Positions 15,146 through 23,916 of a DNA stretch of 64,000 nucleotides are shown here, piece by piece. The translations under genes were made by a program, and so were the position numbers. The first letter of the stretch is position 1. Each line of letters opens with the position of its first letter. Below the pieces are notes generated by a model, which was not told where the DNA came from, searched no databases, and was given only the letters and a program-made list of their open reading frames with translations. The stretch lies in contig PLLP01000024.1 of the NCBI GenBank assembly GCA_003141315.1, positions 23,819 to 87,818 of the forward strand, given 5' to 3'. This stretch comes from Phycisphaerales bacterium. GTDB lineage: Bacteria > Planctomycetota > Phycisphaerae > Sedimentisphaerales > Anaerobacaceae.

Positions 15146-16162
15146 TTATGCCTTCGGAGGTTTTTCTTTTTTGGACTTTTTCTCTTTAGGCGGCTTGGGC
15201 GGCTTTACCTTTTTCTCTTTAGGTGCGGCATCTCCTTTTGAGCCTAATCCGGCGATGGCAGCGCCGCCGCCGATAATCAGCATTGCGACGACAGCCAGGG
15301 CGCCTACAATAACCCAGCCCATATAAATGCCGAACATACTGCTCTTTGCCTTCAGAATCGAAGGCAGGCTGTATCCTGTTGCGGCTATTATTATCGTAAA
15401 GATTGTGACAATCAGCGGAATAACCAGAACGATACCCAAAACATTGCTGAACATATCCGGTTTTATTTCAGCAGCAGCCGGCATTGCAAAAGCCACCGCA
15501 GCAGCTTCCATAGTCTGTTTTGGCATCTCCAGCATTTCCTCAGCCTTGATTGCATCTTCCATAGATGGCGGCGGTGCTGTCTTTCCCGGCGCTGCCGGCG
15601 CAGCATCCGGCGAATCTGATGTGTAGATTTCGTCGAGTATGCCGCCTAATGAAGTATCATCAGCCTGCAAAGAAAGGTCTAATAGTCCGCCGCTGCCGAA
15701 CGAATCAAGGTTCAAATCGCCCTTGTCTTTTCCTGCCGCTTTGCCTGAGCTGCTCCTGTTTGCATCCATAAGGTCATCGAGTTTATCCGAACCGGCGCCG
15801 GTCTCACCCAGATTCAGTCCATCGCTAAACAGGGCGGTGTCGGCGTTAATCATATCGGCTTTTGAGCCGGCTGTTTCATCTGCCAGAAAGATGCTCTCGT
15901 TCGCTTTTTCCTTCGGCTTCGAAGGGGCCTTGTTTTCTTCTTTTTTGGGTTCAGGCTCGTTTGTATCTGCGAGGACAAGCTGTTCGAAATCCGCATCAGC
16001 GTTCTCTTTGTTTATCGCGTCAACTTCCTCGACCTTAAAGAGCAGATTGGAACCGTCGCGAAATTCCCGCAGTTTGCCGGCCTTGACCATTTCCCTGATG
16101 TCGTCTTCGGATTTATGAAGCTTTTGAGCCACTTCCTGCAATGAGTAAAACATACCTGCCAT
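15146..16162 (-). CDS. Membrane protein with N-terminal excisionase-type HTH
   Basis: A 338-residue protein of unknown function. Residues 1-50 (FYSLQEVAQKLHKSEDDIREMVKAGKLREFRDG...) form a MerR/excisionase-like helix-turn-helix. Residues 55-230 are low-complexity, acidic and probably disordered. Two membrane helices follow (about 240-268 and 278-306), then a C-terminal tail of about 30 residues made nearly wholly of Lys and Pro (KPPKPPKEKKSKKEKPPK). Such a DNA-binding-like domain tied to the membrane recurs in planctomycetes, where the HTH fold may bind proteins rather than DNA. It is the last gene before the tRNA and runs toward the RHS remnant. Start may be 16162 or 16153. Confidence 0.75.
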   Translation of the reverse strand: MAGMFYSLQEVAQKLHKSEDDIREMVKAGKLREFRDGSNLLFKVEEVDAINKENADADFEQLVLADTNEPEPKKEENKAPSKPKEKANESIFLADETAGSKADMINADTALFSDGLNLGETGAGSDKLDDLMDANRSSSGKAAGKDKGDLNLDSFGSGGLLDLSLQADDTSLGGILDEIYTSDSPDAAPAAPGKTAPPPSMEDAIKAEEMLEMPKQTMEAAAVAFAMPAAAEIKPDMFSNVLGIVLVIPLIVTIFTIIIAATGYSLPSILKAKSSMFGIYMGWVIVGALAVVAMLIIGGGAAIAGLGSKGDAAPKEKKVKPPKPPKEKKSKKEKPPKA

Positions 16163-16370
16163 AATATTTCCCTCAGGCTAAAGGTTTGTCTTCAATTTAA
16201 CCAGATTATCCAATTTCACTGATTATAATGTCTTTTTCGTCAAAATGCAAGTCAAATTTAACCAAAAAGAAGTCTTTGCTGATGTAAAATGTCAATTATG
16301 GCCGATTCCGTTTTTATTTTAATGAGGATTATGTTGCAAAATTGAGGCTTTTTATGTAAAATCTTGTAAG

Positions 16371-16445
16371 CGGGGTGTAGCTCAGCTTGGCTAGAGCGCC
16401 TGCTTTGGGAGCAGGAGGCCGCTGGTTCAAGTCCAGTCACCCCGA
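16371..16445 (+). tRNA. tRNA-Pro (anticodon TGG)
   Basis: A complete cloverleaf. The acceptor stem pairs CGGGGTG (16371-16377) with CACCCCG (16438-16444). The anticodon stem CCTGC/GCAGG encloses TTTGGGA with anticodon TGG at 16406-16408, and the T arm is CTGGTTCAAGTCCAG. The 3' CCA is not encoded. Its 3' half is duplicated exactly at 24971-25018, so this gene appears to be the insertion site of the region downstream. Confidence 0.97.
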
Positions 16446-16449
16446 TTTT
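16402..16449 (+). repeat. 48-bp direct repeat, copy 1 (att-like, within tRNA-Pro)
   Basis: From the anticodon arm to four bases past the tRNA end; identical to 24971-25018. Tyrosine-recombinase elements usually use this part of a tRNA as core attachment site, so this would be the gene-proximal junction. Confidence 0.85.
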
Positions 16450-16557
16450 CGCAAACCTTGAATTTATAAGTGCTTACCCTTCGCTCAATTATTTCTGTGG
16501 ATGTATGTTGTACATGCCTTAAGCAATAGGTTTTTAAGTATGTACAGAAGTTTAAAT

Positions 16558-17322
16558 TTACTTGGAATTAAATTTGCCGAGCAGCCGGAGCAGGCCATCC
16601 AGAATAGTCAGTGGGTGCGGGGGGCAACCGGGAATATACAAATCAACGGGCAGTATGCGGTCGGCGCCATTGTTGACTTCCGGGTGATTGATGTATGGGC
16701 CGCCGGCAATTGCGCAGGAACCAACCGCAATAACAACCTTGGGGTCCGGGATTGCTTCGCAGGTTTTCTTTAAGGCGAGTTTCATATTTTCAGTGACAGG
16801 GCCGGTGATGAGCAAACCATCCGCGTGACGAGGCGAGGCAACAAACTGGATGCCGAAACGTCCAAGGTCAAAGACGATGGTGGTAAGGACATTTGTATCT
16901 GCTTCGCAGGCGTTGCAGCCTCCCGCGGAAACCTGTCGCAGTTTGAGCGAGCGGCCGAGAACCCGGCGAATCCGGGTACCCAATGCATCGGCAAGCTTAA
17001 TCTCGGCATCGGATATTATCAGGTCTTCTCTGCTGCGGGCAGCCATTCGGTATTCGTTAGTGAATTGAATCGCACCTTTTTTGCAGGCCTGCTGACATTG
17101 GCCGCAAAAAATGCAGCGTCCCAAATCGAGTTTCAAACTACCGGCGGAACAGTGGATAGCATCTGTCGGGCAGACGTTTTCGCATTCGCGGCAATCATTA
17201 GCACATTTTTTGGTATCAACGACGGGACGCCCGCGAAAGCGGTCAGGCAGTGCAGGTTCGCCTTTCGGAAAGGCAATCGTTCTGTGTTTCTGCTGAATTC
17301 TCGCTAATATCGTTTTTATCAT
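16558..17322 (-). CDS. Ehr-type small subunit fused to ferredoxin domain
   Basis: A 254-residue fusion of two subunits that are separate in hydrogenase-4 (HyfH and HyfI). The N-terminal third has two [4Fe-4S] motifs: CANDCRECENVCP (Cys-x3-Cys-x2-Cys-x3-Cys-Pro) and CIFCGQCQQAC. The C-terminal part is a NuoB/HycG-like domain with cluster ligands in SAGGCNACEAD, AVGSCAIAGG and IPGCPPHP. Thus the iron-sulphur chain to the proximal cluster is complete although the partner large subunit has no NiFe ligands. It is the last gene of the minus-strand operon, nine bases after the large subunit. Electron donor and acceptor are unknown; ferredoxin is the obvious guess. Confidence 0.9.
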   Translation of the reverse strand: MIKTILARIQQKHRTIAFPKGEPALPDRFRGRPVVDTKKCANDCRECENVCPTDAIHCSAGSLKLDLGRCIFCGQCQQACKKGAIQFTNEYRMAARSREDLIISDAEIKLADALGTRIRRVLGRSLKLRQVSAGGCNACEADTNVLTTIVFDLGRFGIQFVASPRHADGLLITGPVTENMKLALKKTCEAIPDPKVVIAVGSCAIAGGPYINHPEVNNGADRILPVDLYIPGCPPHPLTILDGLLRLLGKFNSK

Positions 17323-17331
17323 CTGAGTTCC

Positions 17332-18855
17332 TTATAAGTCATGGCCGCAATAGGAAAGGTTGAAACTTTTGTTGCAAAGCGGAAAGTCGGAAATCTGCTG
17401 ATCCCTGAGTGCCATTGAAAGTCCCATCCAATTATGGAACGAGGGGTCAACAATTTTGTAATGGGAAAACCGGCCATCGGAACCTGTTAAAGCGACGTGG
17501 CAAATTTCGCCCCGCCATCCTTCCACTAAACTTACGACAATTTTTTCCGGAGAAAGTGTATCGAGCGGCACGGCAGCATGTCTTTGCGGGAGCGTTTCCA
17601 TCTGGTTATTGATAAAGGCGAGGGATTTTTGAATTTCGAGCCATCTTACATAAGCGCGTGCAAAGACATCGCCTGTATGCCATGTCGAAACGGGAACCTG
17701 TGCGAACTGATATATGCCGGATGGAAAGTTGAAGCGGCAGTCGCGGTCAATGCCGCAGGCCCGTGCAATTACACCGACCAATCCCAAATCAGCACAGGTC
17801 TTTTGGGTTAATGTCCCGGTTTCCTCGAATCTTGCGACAACGGAAGGCGTGCTCCAGAGCAGGTTGACCGCGACAGTGATGTCTTTAGCGGCTTTGGCCA
17901 GGCGGCCTTTGAGTTCTGTAAGATGTTTTTCTTCCAAATCGAAACCAGTGCCTCCCGGACAGATAAGGCCTCTTCCAAAACGATTGCCGCAAATAAGTGC
18001 GGTCATATTAAGGAAGTCGCCGCGAATTCGTCCGCAGAATGAAGCGGTTGGGAGGTATCCGACGTCGCCGGCTAAAGCGCCGAGGTCGCCGGTATGATTT
18101 GCCAGGCGTTCCAATTCGAGGGCAATCGCCCGCAGGCTTTGAGCCCGTGCGGAGACGTTGCAATCGCAAAGGGCTTCAAATATCTGGCAGTATGCGGCAG
18201 CGTGGCCGATAGTGGTGTCGCCGGCGGCGGTCTCCATATAATGAATGGTGCGTTTATTCGGGCCTCCGATTAAGGCTACTTCGATGCCGCGATGCTGATA
18301 GCCAAGTGAGATTTCGAGATTGAATACGTCTTCGCCATTACACTGGAAACGGAAATGGCCAGGCTCAATTATACCAGCGTGAACCGGGCCGACTGCGACT
18401 TCGTGTATCTCTTCGCCGGTGAGCTGGAAAAAATTCGTAATACCCGGTATTATTTTATCTTCAGGTTTGCGTCCGAATGCATCCTGTCCTTTACGGCAGG
18501 ATGAATGAAAACGGATTGGCTTTAACCAGGGATGGCCGACGGGGGTAATCGCCCATTGCTCTGCGATTTCCCGTTCGAACCAATGGGCCTGCGGACACTC
18601 TGCGGTCAATGACGGATAGCTTTCTTCCACGTCGGCGGAAGACAAAAATAAAGTGCCTGCCTCATCATTGGCAAGGACTGCGAACAGGCGGACACGGTTT
18701 TTATCGAGAGGCTTTCCAAACAAAGCAGATATTCGGCAGCCCGACTGAGCAGCCTTGATTATCCAGTCGCGGAAATCAGATATCGGAATGACCGGAATTT
18801 TCGAGAGTTCCGAAACCTCGCAATTATAAATCTGAAGCGATTGTAATTTAGACAT
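17332..18855 (-). CDS. Ehr-type large subunit lacking NiFe ligands (NuoC-NuoD fusion)
   Basis: A 507-residue protein built like HycE/HyfG: an N-terminal NuoC-like domain (about 1-150) and a NuoD/HycE-like domain. Where a hydrogenase would have RxCGxC it reads METAAGDTTIGHAAAYC, and near the C-terminus DFPLCNKSFNLSYCGHDL replaces DPCxxC; neither Cys pair is present and there is no cleavable tail. It therefore cannot carry a normal NiFe centre. Such subunits occur in energy-converting hydrogenase-related (Ehr) complexes, first noted in Geobacter, whose reaction is unknown. The ATG at 18855 shares its A with the stop of the preceding gene (TGATG); a TTG one codon earlier is the alternative. Confidence 0.92.
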   Translation of the reverse strand: MSKLQSLQIYNCEVSELSKIPVIPISDFRDWIIKAAQSGCRISALFGKPLDKNRVRLFAVLANDEAGTLFLSSADVEESYPSLTAECPQAHWFEREIAEQWAITPVGHPWLKPIRFHSSCRKGQDAFGRKPEDKIIPGITNFFQLTGEEIHEVAVGPVHAGIIEPGHFRFQCNGEDVFNLEISLGYQHRGIEVALIGGPNKRTIHYMETAAGDTTIGHAAAYCQIFEALCDCNVSARAQSLRAIALELERLANHTGDLGALAGDVGYLPTASFCGRIRGDFLNMTALICGNRFGRGLICPGGTGFDLEEKHLTELKGRLAKAAKDITVAVNLLWSTPSVVARFEETGTLTQKTCADLGLVGVIARACGIDRDCRFNFPSGIYQFAQVPVSTWHTGDVFARAYVRWLEIQKSLAFINNQMETLPQRHAAVPLDTLSPEKIVVSLVEGWRGEICHVALTGSDGRFSHYKIVDPSFHNWMGLSMALRDQQISDFPLCNKSFNLSYCGHDL

Positions 18856-20330
18856 CAAAATCCTCCAATCGCTTTGGCGGCAGCGTGAAGAGCAGTGTTC
18901 AAAAAAGGCGGAATGTATAAGCCGAAAATAAGAGTAAGGACGCCGAGAAAGGCAGGCGGCAGGATATTAAGAATTGTTTGGGAACCGGTTTGTGCGGAAA
19001 TATTCTGCGGCGCTTTGCCCTGTGCCATATTCAGAAAAATTTTGGACATCGAGATAAATATCAGCGCAAGAACAGCAAGGTATGCGATTGCGATACCAAC
19101 GCGATGCTGCTCGAACATTGCCTTTGCGATGATAAACTCACTGATGAATAAGCCGAATGGAGGCAGGCCGACAATAGCAACGAACCCCGCCAGCCACAGA
19201 ACACCGGTGGCAGGGGTAATGCTGATGATACCGGTGACGTCCTTTGAGGCCTTGGTTTTGTAGACGGCGAGGATGTTTCCTGCGACAAAAAAAAGCATCG
19301 CTTTGGTAAGGGAGTGATTAACAGCGTGGAGCATCGCTCCGAAGGCGGCGGCGCCGCTGACCCCGACGCCAAGAGCCAGAATACCCATGTGTTCGACGCT
19401 GGAATAGGCGAGCATTCGTTTGTAATCGGTTTGGCCCAGGATGAAAATAGCAGCCCAGATAATGGAGATGAGGCCGAAAACAATCAGCAGGCTGGAGCTG
19501 AATTCACTTTGGCCGGCAGCGGAGAGCACCTGGTGGCTTCGCAGTATCGCCAGAAAAGCACAATTGAGCAAAGCGCCTGACAGAAGAGCTGATACGATAG
19601 AGGGCGATTCGCTGTGCGCATCCGGCAGCCATGTGTGCAAAGGAGCAAGTCCCATTTTTGTTCCGTAGCCGACGAGTAAAAACAGAAATGCGGCGCGGAG
19701 CCATGGAATATTCAAAGTGCCGCCCTGTTGTATAAGGTCCGACAAAAGCAGTTTTGTGTCCTGGTTGCCGGCCTTGGCTGCGGCGACAGCTAAAAAGAAA
19801 TTGCCAAGCAGGGCAAGTGCAATTCCAACCGAGCATATCAAAAGATATTTCCAGGTTGCTTCGAGGGAACGATTGTGACGATGAAAATAAATCAGGGGGG
19901 CAGTGGCAAGAGTTGTTGCTTCCATTGCAACCCAGAGAAGACCTAAATGCTGGCTGGCTGTGACGAGGGTCATAGTCGCCAGAAACGCAAGCAGGCATGC
20001 TATGAAAATAGCTTCGGGAGTATTGGTAAAAATCGAACCATCCTCGAAGTCCTGCTTTTCCTGTTTCTTCTCAGAATTAAGGTAACCAACGGCATAAAAC
20101 GAGGCAGCGAGGAACAGCACGCTCGTGATGCTTAAGAACAACAGGCCGGGCGCATCAAGCATAAGCCAGCCGTTCAATACAGGTTCGGGCGTGCGGCTCC
20201 ACGCAATAGCGGTTAATACGCTGTGAGCAAACGCGGCCGATACGAATATCACACGGCGCAAAGTGTCGTGACGAATAATCAGCGACAAAATCGCGGCTAT
20301 AATCGGAACCAAAATAAGTGCGGCTATCAT
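18855..20330 (-). CDS. HyfF-like antiporter-type membrane subunit of Ehr complex
   Basis: A 491-residue antiporter-like subunit of the NuoM/HyfF class. Ion-path residues are visible in LGLLWVAMEATTLATAP (Glu in TM5), TKMGLAPLHTWLPDAHSESPS (Lys in TM7) and KRMLAYSSVEHMG; the change from S-I-S-Q to S-V-E-H in the last motif is typical for the hydrogenase-4 branch. About 14 membrane helices are expected. It starts four bases after the HyfE-like stop and overlaps the large subunit by one base. It gives the complex its second antiporter-type module, the other being HyfB-like. Confidence 0.9.
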   Translation of the reverse strand: MIAALILVPIIAAILSLIIRHDTLRRVIFVSAAFAHSVLTAIAWSRTPEPVLNGWLMLDAPGLLFLSITSVLFLAASFYAVGYLNSEKKQEKQDFEDGSIFTNTPEAIFIACLLAFLATMTLVTASQHLGLLWVAMEATTLATAPLIYFHRHNRSLEATWKYLLICSVGIALALLGNFFLAVAAAKAGNQDTKLLLSDLIQQGGTLNIPWLRAAFLFLLVGYGTKMGLAPLHTWLPDAHSESPSIVSALLSGALLNCAFLAILRSHQVLSAAGQSEFSSSLLIVFGLISIIWAAIFILGQTDYKRMLAYSSVEHMGILALGVGVSGAAAFGAMLHAVNHSLTKAMLFFVAGNILAVYKTKASKDVTGIISITPATGVLWLAGFVAIVGLPPFGLFISEFIIAKAMFEQHRVGIAIAYLAVLALIFISMSKIFLNMAQGKAPQNISAQTGSQTILNILPPAFLGVLTLIFGLYIPPFLNTALHAAAKAIGGF

Positions 20331-20334
20331 CCGG

Positions 20335-20979
20335 TCAACTCCTCAGGCTCGACAACCTGTCGGTGTCGATGTGGTCTAATTCACGATTGATGTGGAAAAT
20401 TACGATACCCATCACGAAGACAGCAACGAACACATCTAACAGAATCCCAAGTTCGACAAGCAGCGGCTGCTTTTCGGCGAGGGTCATACCGAAGGTGAAG
20501 ATGCCGTTTTCGAGAACTATGTATCCGAGCACCTGGGAGAGGGCTTTTTTCCTGCTGATAATCAAAAATAGGCCTGACATTATGGTAAAGAAAGCGACAG
20601 GAACAAGCATCGGTGAGACAATATCAAGAGGAAGCGGCAGCCGGGAGCCTAACCACATGCAAACAACTAATGCCAGCGGGCCGATTATCACGGATTTTCC
20701 ATATCCGATAAAAGGCTCGACCTCTCGCTGCGCACTTACATCACGCATAGCCCGCGAAAGAAGCCAGGGGAACACGATGCCCTTGAGACCTATGATAGCT
20801 GCGGAAAAAAGTGTAAGCCGAATGTCGGAAATTCCGCCGTGCATCACAAGAGGCAGGATACCCAGCGCTATGCCCTGTGCGGCAACGACGCGGATGCAGG
20901 TGCCGAGACTGCTCAGGCCAAGAAGCATCAGATTCATCAGCACAAGCAAAATCATTATTGTATCAATTGAATTATTCAT
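20335..20979 (-). CDS. HyfE-like membrane subunit of Ehr complex
   Basis: A 214-residue hydrophobic subunit of the HyfE family, related to a NuoK-like core with extra N-terminal helices. The conserved Glu appears in SQVLGYIVLENGIFTFGM, and later AVFVMGIVIFHINRELDHIDTD forms the C-terminal helix and tail. I chose the start MNNSIDTIMILL at 20979 because AAGG lies just upstream and the preceding gene ends at 20984; an upstream in-frame codon at 21033 would overlap the HyfC-like gene by 50 bases. Gene order B-C-E-F-G-I equals that of hydrogenase-4 operons without the D-like antiporter. Confidence 0.87.
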   Translation of the reverse strand: MNNSIDTIMILLVLMNLMLLGLSSLGTCIRVVAAQGIALGILPLVMHGGISDIRLTLFSAAIIGLKGIVFPWLLSRAMRDVSAQREVEPFIGYGKSVIIGPLALVVCMWLGSRLPLPLDIVSPMLVPVAFFTIMSGLFLIISRKKALSQVLGYIVLENGIFTFGMTLAEKQPLLVELGILLDVFVAVFVMGIVIFHINRELDHIDTDRLSSLRS

Positions 20980-20983
20980 AAGC

Positions 20984-21895
20984 CTACCTTGAAACCAGAA
21001 CCAAAGCCAAAATCGACAAAGCTGTTGCACCAAGAAGAAGCTGCGGAACGTGCAGCAATCTAAGCCTTGCCATAATTGATTCGATGATGCCTATAACAAC
21101 AGCAAGAGCCAGCATTCCCAATAGCGATGAAACGATATCGAGTAATAAAATGCCGCTGTGAACCGGAACTATAATGCCAATCAGTATCGAACCTAAGAGC
21201 CAAAGTTTCAATGTTGCCCCATAAAGTATGAAGGCGAAGTCCGGCCCGCTGTGGTCGAGAACCATAACTTCGTGAATCATCGTCAACTCCAGATGTGTGT
21301 TCGGGTCATCGACAGGTATTCGACAATTTTCAGATAATAATACCACAAAAAACGCCAGGCTGATAAGAGCCAGAGCAGGGGCGGCGTGTCCCCACGAGAC
21401 TGAATCTATGCCGGTAAGCATCGGGGAAAGTGAAATGTGGCCGGTATATTTGGCGACGGCGGCAAGGCCTATAAGAAACGCGGGCTCAGCCAAAGCGGAA
21501 AATGTCACTTCCCTGCTTGCACCCATACCTTCGAAGCTGGAGCCTGTATCGAGAGCGCTTAAGACCGTCATAAATCTTGCTAATCCGAGAAAATATGCGA
21601 GGACAACAAAGTCGCCCTTGAAGGCAAACAAAGCAGGCAAACCGCCAAACGGAATAAAAACAGTAGCTGCAATAACCGCGGCAAATCCGACCAAGGGACC
21701 GGCGAGAAAAACCCATGTTGTCGTGCTGCTGTAGACTGCGCCTTTTTTGAAAAGCTTCGAAATATCATAATAGGTCTGCAATAATGGCTGTCCCGTTCGG
21801 CCTGCGAATATCGCCTTTGTTCGATTGATGATTCCGAACATCAGAGGCGCCAGAAGCACAGCTAAAACAGAATTAGTAATCGATATAAGGTTCAT
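20984..21895 (-). CDS. HyfC/HycD-like (NuoH family) membrane subunit of Ehr complex
   Basis: A 303-residue subunit homologous to NuoH, linking the peripheral arm to the antiporter modules. The signature acidic segment is RIPVDDPNTHLELTMIHEVM, the hydrogenase-3/4 version of NuoH's PFDxxEAExE loop, followed by LDHSGPDFAFI. Near the N-terminus RTKAIFAGRTGQPLLQTYYD matches the family's first loop. Eight membrane helices are expected. The gene lies four bases after the HyfB-like gene. Note that the homologous subunit of the true hydrogenase (9732-10673) is of the complex I-like type, so the two complexes come from different branches and are not recent copies. Confidence 0.92.
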   Translation of the reverse strand: MNLISITNSVLAVLLAPLMFGIINRTKAIFAGRTGQPLLQTYYDISKLFKKGAVYSSTTTWVFLAGPLVGFAAVIAATVFIPFGGLPALFAFKGDFVVLAYFLGLARFMTVLSALDTGSSFEGMGASREVTFSALAEPAFLIGLAAVAKYTGHISLSPMLTGIDSVSWGHAAPALALISLAFFVVLLSENCRIPVDDPNTHLELTMIHEVMVLDHSGPDFAFILYGATLKLWLLGSILIGIIVPVHSGILLLDIVSSLLGMLALAVVIGIIESIMARLRLLHVPQLLLGATALSILALVLVSR

Positions 21896-21899
21896 AATT

Positions 21900-23879
21900 C
21901 TATCTCATCTTCCATACCAAAAGTATCAGAAGCGTAAGGGCGATATAAAGCACATAAAGTTGGAGCCTACCGTGTTGGAGCCAATGAAGCCTGGAAAGAG
22001 TTTTGTTAATCCAGTTAAAAACCGGCTCGAATAAATAGCGAAGGCTGACATCGGCGGTTTCCGTGGCGAAGCCGGATTCGGCGGGGAAATATTCTTTTGT
22101 CGAAACCGGTTTGCTGCGTGTCATCAGGAAAGGCTTAAAAAGGTATATAAGAGGCTGGGCGAACGAAGACGCCGTGTACTGCATTCTTGGCGATGGCGCT
22201 GCATAACCGCAATCCCAGGTGCCCGCCGAGCGCACGGTGCGTCCGCGGAGCATCCATTTCCGCATCACTGCCAGAAACACTACTAACCCGATAAGCAATC
22301 CAGCGGCAGCCACAAACCACCACATAACAGTGGAAGTATCAGCGACCTCCTCGGCGACAACCTGTGAGTCAAGCGAGGTTGCCTGCGTGAGAACAGGCGC
22401 AGCATAGCGAATCACATACGGCGACAACAGGCCAATAAGAATGCAGCAAATCGCCAGTATCAACATAGGCAGCCGCATCGCAAATGCAACTTCGTGAGCG
22501 CGGCGGGCATGCTCTGTTCGAGGCTCGCCGAGAAAGATAATTCCAAACGCCTTTGTGAAACAGGCACACGCGAGGCCGCCTATCAAGGCCAACCCGCCTA
22601 TAATGCACAGGGCTAACACGACCGCCTGCGCACCATTGGTAATGCCGTTTTTAAATACGCCGAGATAAATAAGAAATTCACTCGCAAAGCCGTTCAACGG
22701 AGGCAGGCCGGAAATTGCAACAGCGCCAATCAGGAAAGTAAGGCCGGTCCAGGGCATTCGTTTCAGCAGGCCGCCCAGGCTATCGATTTCGCGGGTACCA
22801 GTGGCGTGAGCAATAGAACCTGCGCCGAGAAATAAAAGCCCCTTAAAAAAGGCGTGATTAACCACATGAAATAGTCCGCCCGCAAACCCAAGCACCGCCA
22901 AGGCAGGCAGGCCTGTGCTTAATCCGAGAAGCCCGAGGCCCAGTCCCAATGTGATTATTCCGATGTTCTCGACACTGTGATATGCCAGGAGGCGTTTTAA
23001 GTCATGTTGCGCCAGAGCGAACAGGACGCCGAGAACGCCCGAACTTACTCCGATAGCGATAAGCAGCCATGCCCACCATTCTTGTGGCTGGCCGAGTAAA
23101 ATCAGTGTCCTTACTAATCCGTAGATACCAGTTTTTATCATCACGCCGCTCATTACCGCAGAGACGTGGCTTGGAGCAGCGGGGTGCGCTTCAGGCAGCC
23201 AAACGTGCATCGGCATAAAGCCGGCCTTGGTGCCGAACCCGATGACCGCCAGCAAAAACAAAATGTTCGCGGTCGATGGAGCGATGTTGCCAATCACGTC
23301 AAAATCCAAAGAGCCGGTGCTGGAGCCGAGCAGGATGAAGAAGGCAAGGAGAAATGCCGTACCGATATGCATGGCGACAAGATATGTCCAGCCTGCCTCA
23401 CGGTTTTGTTTTTCTTCGTGCTCAAATGTGACTAAGAAAAACGACGCAAGCGACATCACTTCCCAGGCGATAAGGAACAGGACGGCGTTTCGTGCAAGCA
23501 CGACCATCGCCATCGACGCCGCCAGCATGTTATAAAAGAACCAGTGGGCGCCGAGAAATTTTTGCTGGTGGTAAGGCCGCAGATATTGCGTTCCGTAGAT
23601 GGCTGCTAAAGCAGACAGAACGAAGATGGGAATCAGAAACAACGCGGAAACGGGGTCAAGCTCTATGAAAAACGAGCCGAGCGGAATGCTCCAGTCATAC
23701 CGCAGGGATTCTTTTGCTCCATTCAGAAGAACCGTTATCGCTGGTATAAGCCCGAGAACCGCACCGGCTACAACTCCTGCACAGGCAAGCGAGGAAGATA
23801 GCTTTGGCTTATTGCCCCAAAGCAGCGCCACAAATCCGCTACAGGCGATTACACACAATCCCAAAATGAGCAGCGACAT
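21900..23879 (-). CDS. HyfB-like antiporter-type membrane subunit of Ehr complex
   Basis: A 659-residue NuoL/HyfB-type subunit. Conserved points: FLIAWEVMSLASFFLVT (TM5 Glu), GTKAGFMPMHVWLPEAHPAAPSHVS in two parts (TM7 Lys), MIKTGIYGLVR and KRLLAYHSVENIG. The extra C-terminal region includes a cytoplasmic stretch RTVRSAGTWDCGYAAPSPRMQYTASSF (given in pieces), well known in hydrogenase-4 B subunits. It is the first structural gene, 37 bases after the EIIA-like regulator, on the same strand. Function: proton or sodium translocation coupled to the unknown reaction of the complex. Confidence 0.92.
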   Translation of the reverse strand: MSLLILGLCVIACSGFVALLWGNKPKLSSSLACAGVVAGAVLGLIPAITVLLNGAKESLRYDWSIPLGSFFIELDPVSALFLIPIFVLSALAAIYGTQYLRPYHQQKFLGAHWFFYNMLAASMAMVVLARNAVLFLIAWEVMSLASFFLVTFEHEEKQNREAGWTYLVAMHIGTAFLLAFFILLGSSTGSLDFDVIGNIAPSTANILFLLAVIGFGTKAGFMPMHVWLPEAHPAAPSHVSAVMSGVMIKTGIYGLVRTLILLGQPQEWWAWLLIAIGVSSGVLGVLFALAQHDLKRLLAYHSVENIGIITLGLGLGLLGLSTGLPALAVLGFAGGLFHVVNHAFFKGLLFLGAGSIAHATGTREIDSLGGLLKRMPWTGLTFLIGAVAISGLPPLNGFASEFLIYLGVFKNGITNGAQAVVLALCIIGGLALIGGLACACFTKAFGIIFLGEPRTEHARRAHEVAFAMRLPMLILAICCILIGLLSPYVIRYAAPVLTQATSLDSQVVAEEVADTSTVMWWFVAAAGLLIGLVVFLAVMRKWMLRGRTVRSAGTWDCGYAAPSPRMQYTASSFAQPLIYLFKPFLMTRSKPVSTKEYFPAESGFATETADVSLRYLFEPVFNWINKTLSRLHWLQHGRLQLYVLYIALTLLILLVWKMR

Positions 23880-23916
23880 TTATTTTTTACCCACATTCCA
23901 TCTTTATAGATGGGTT

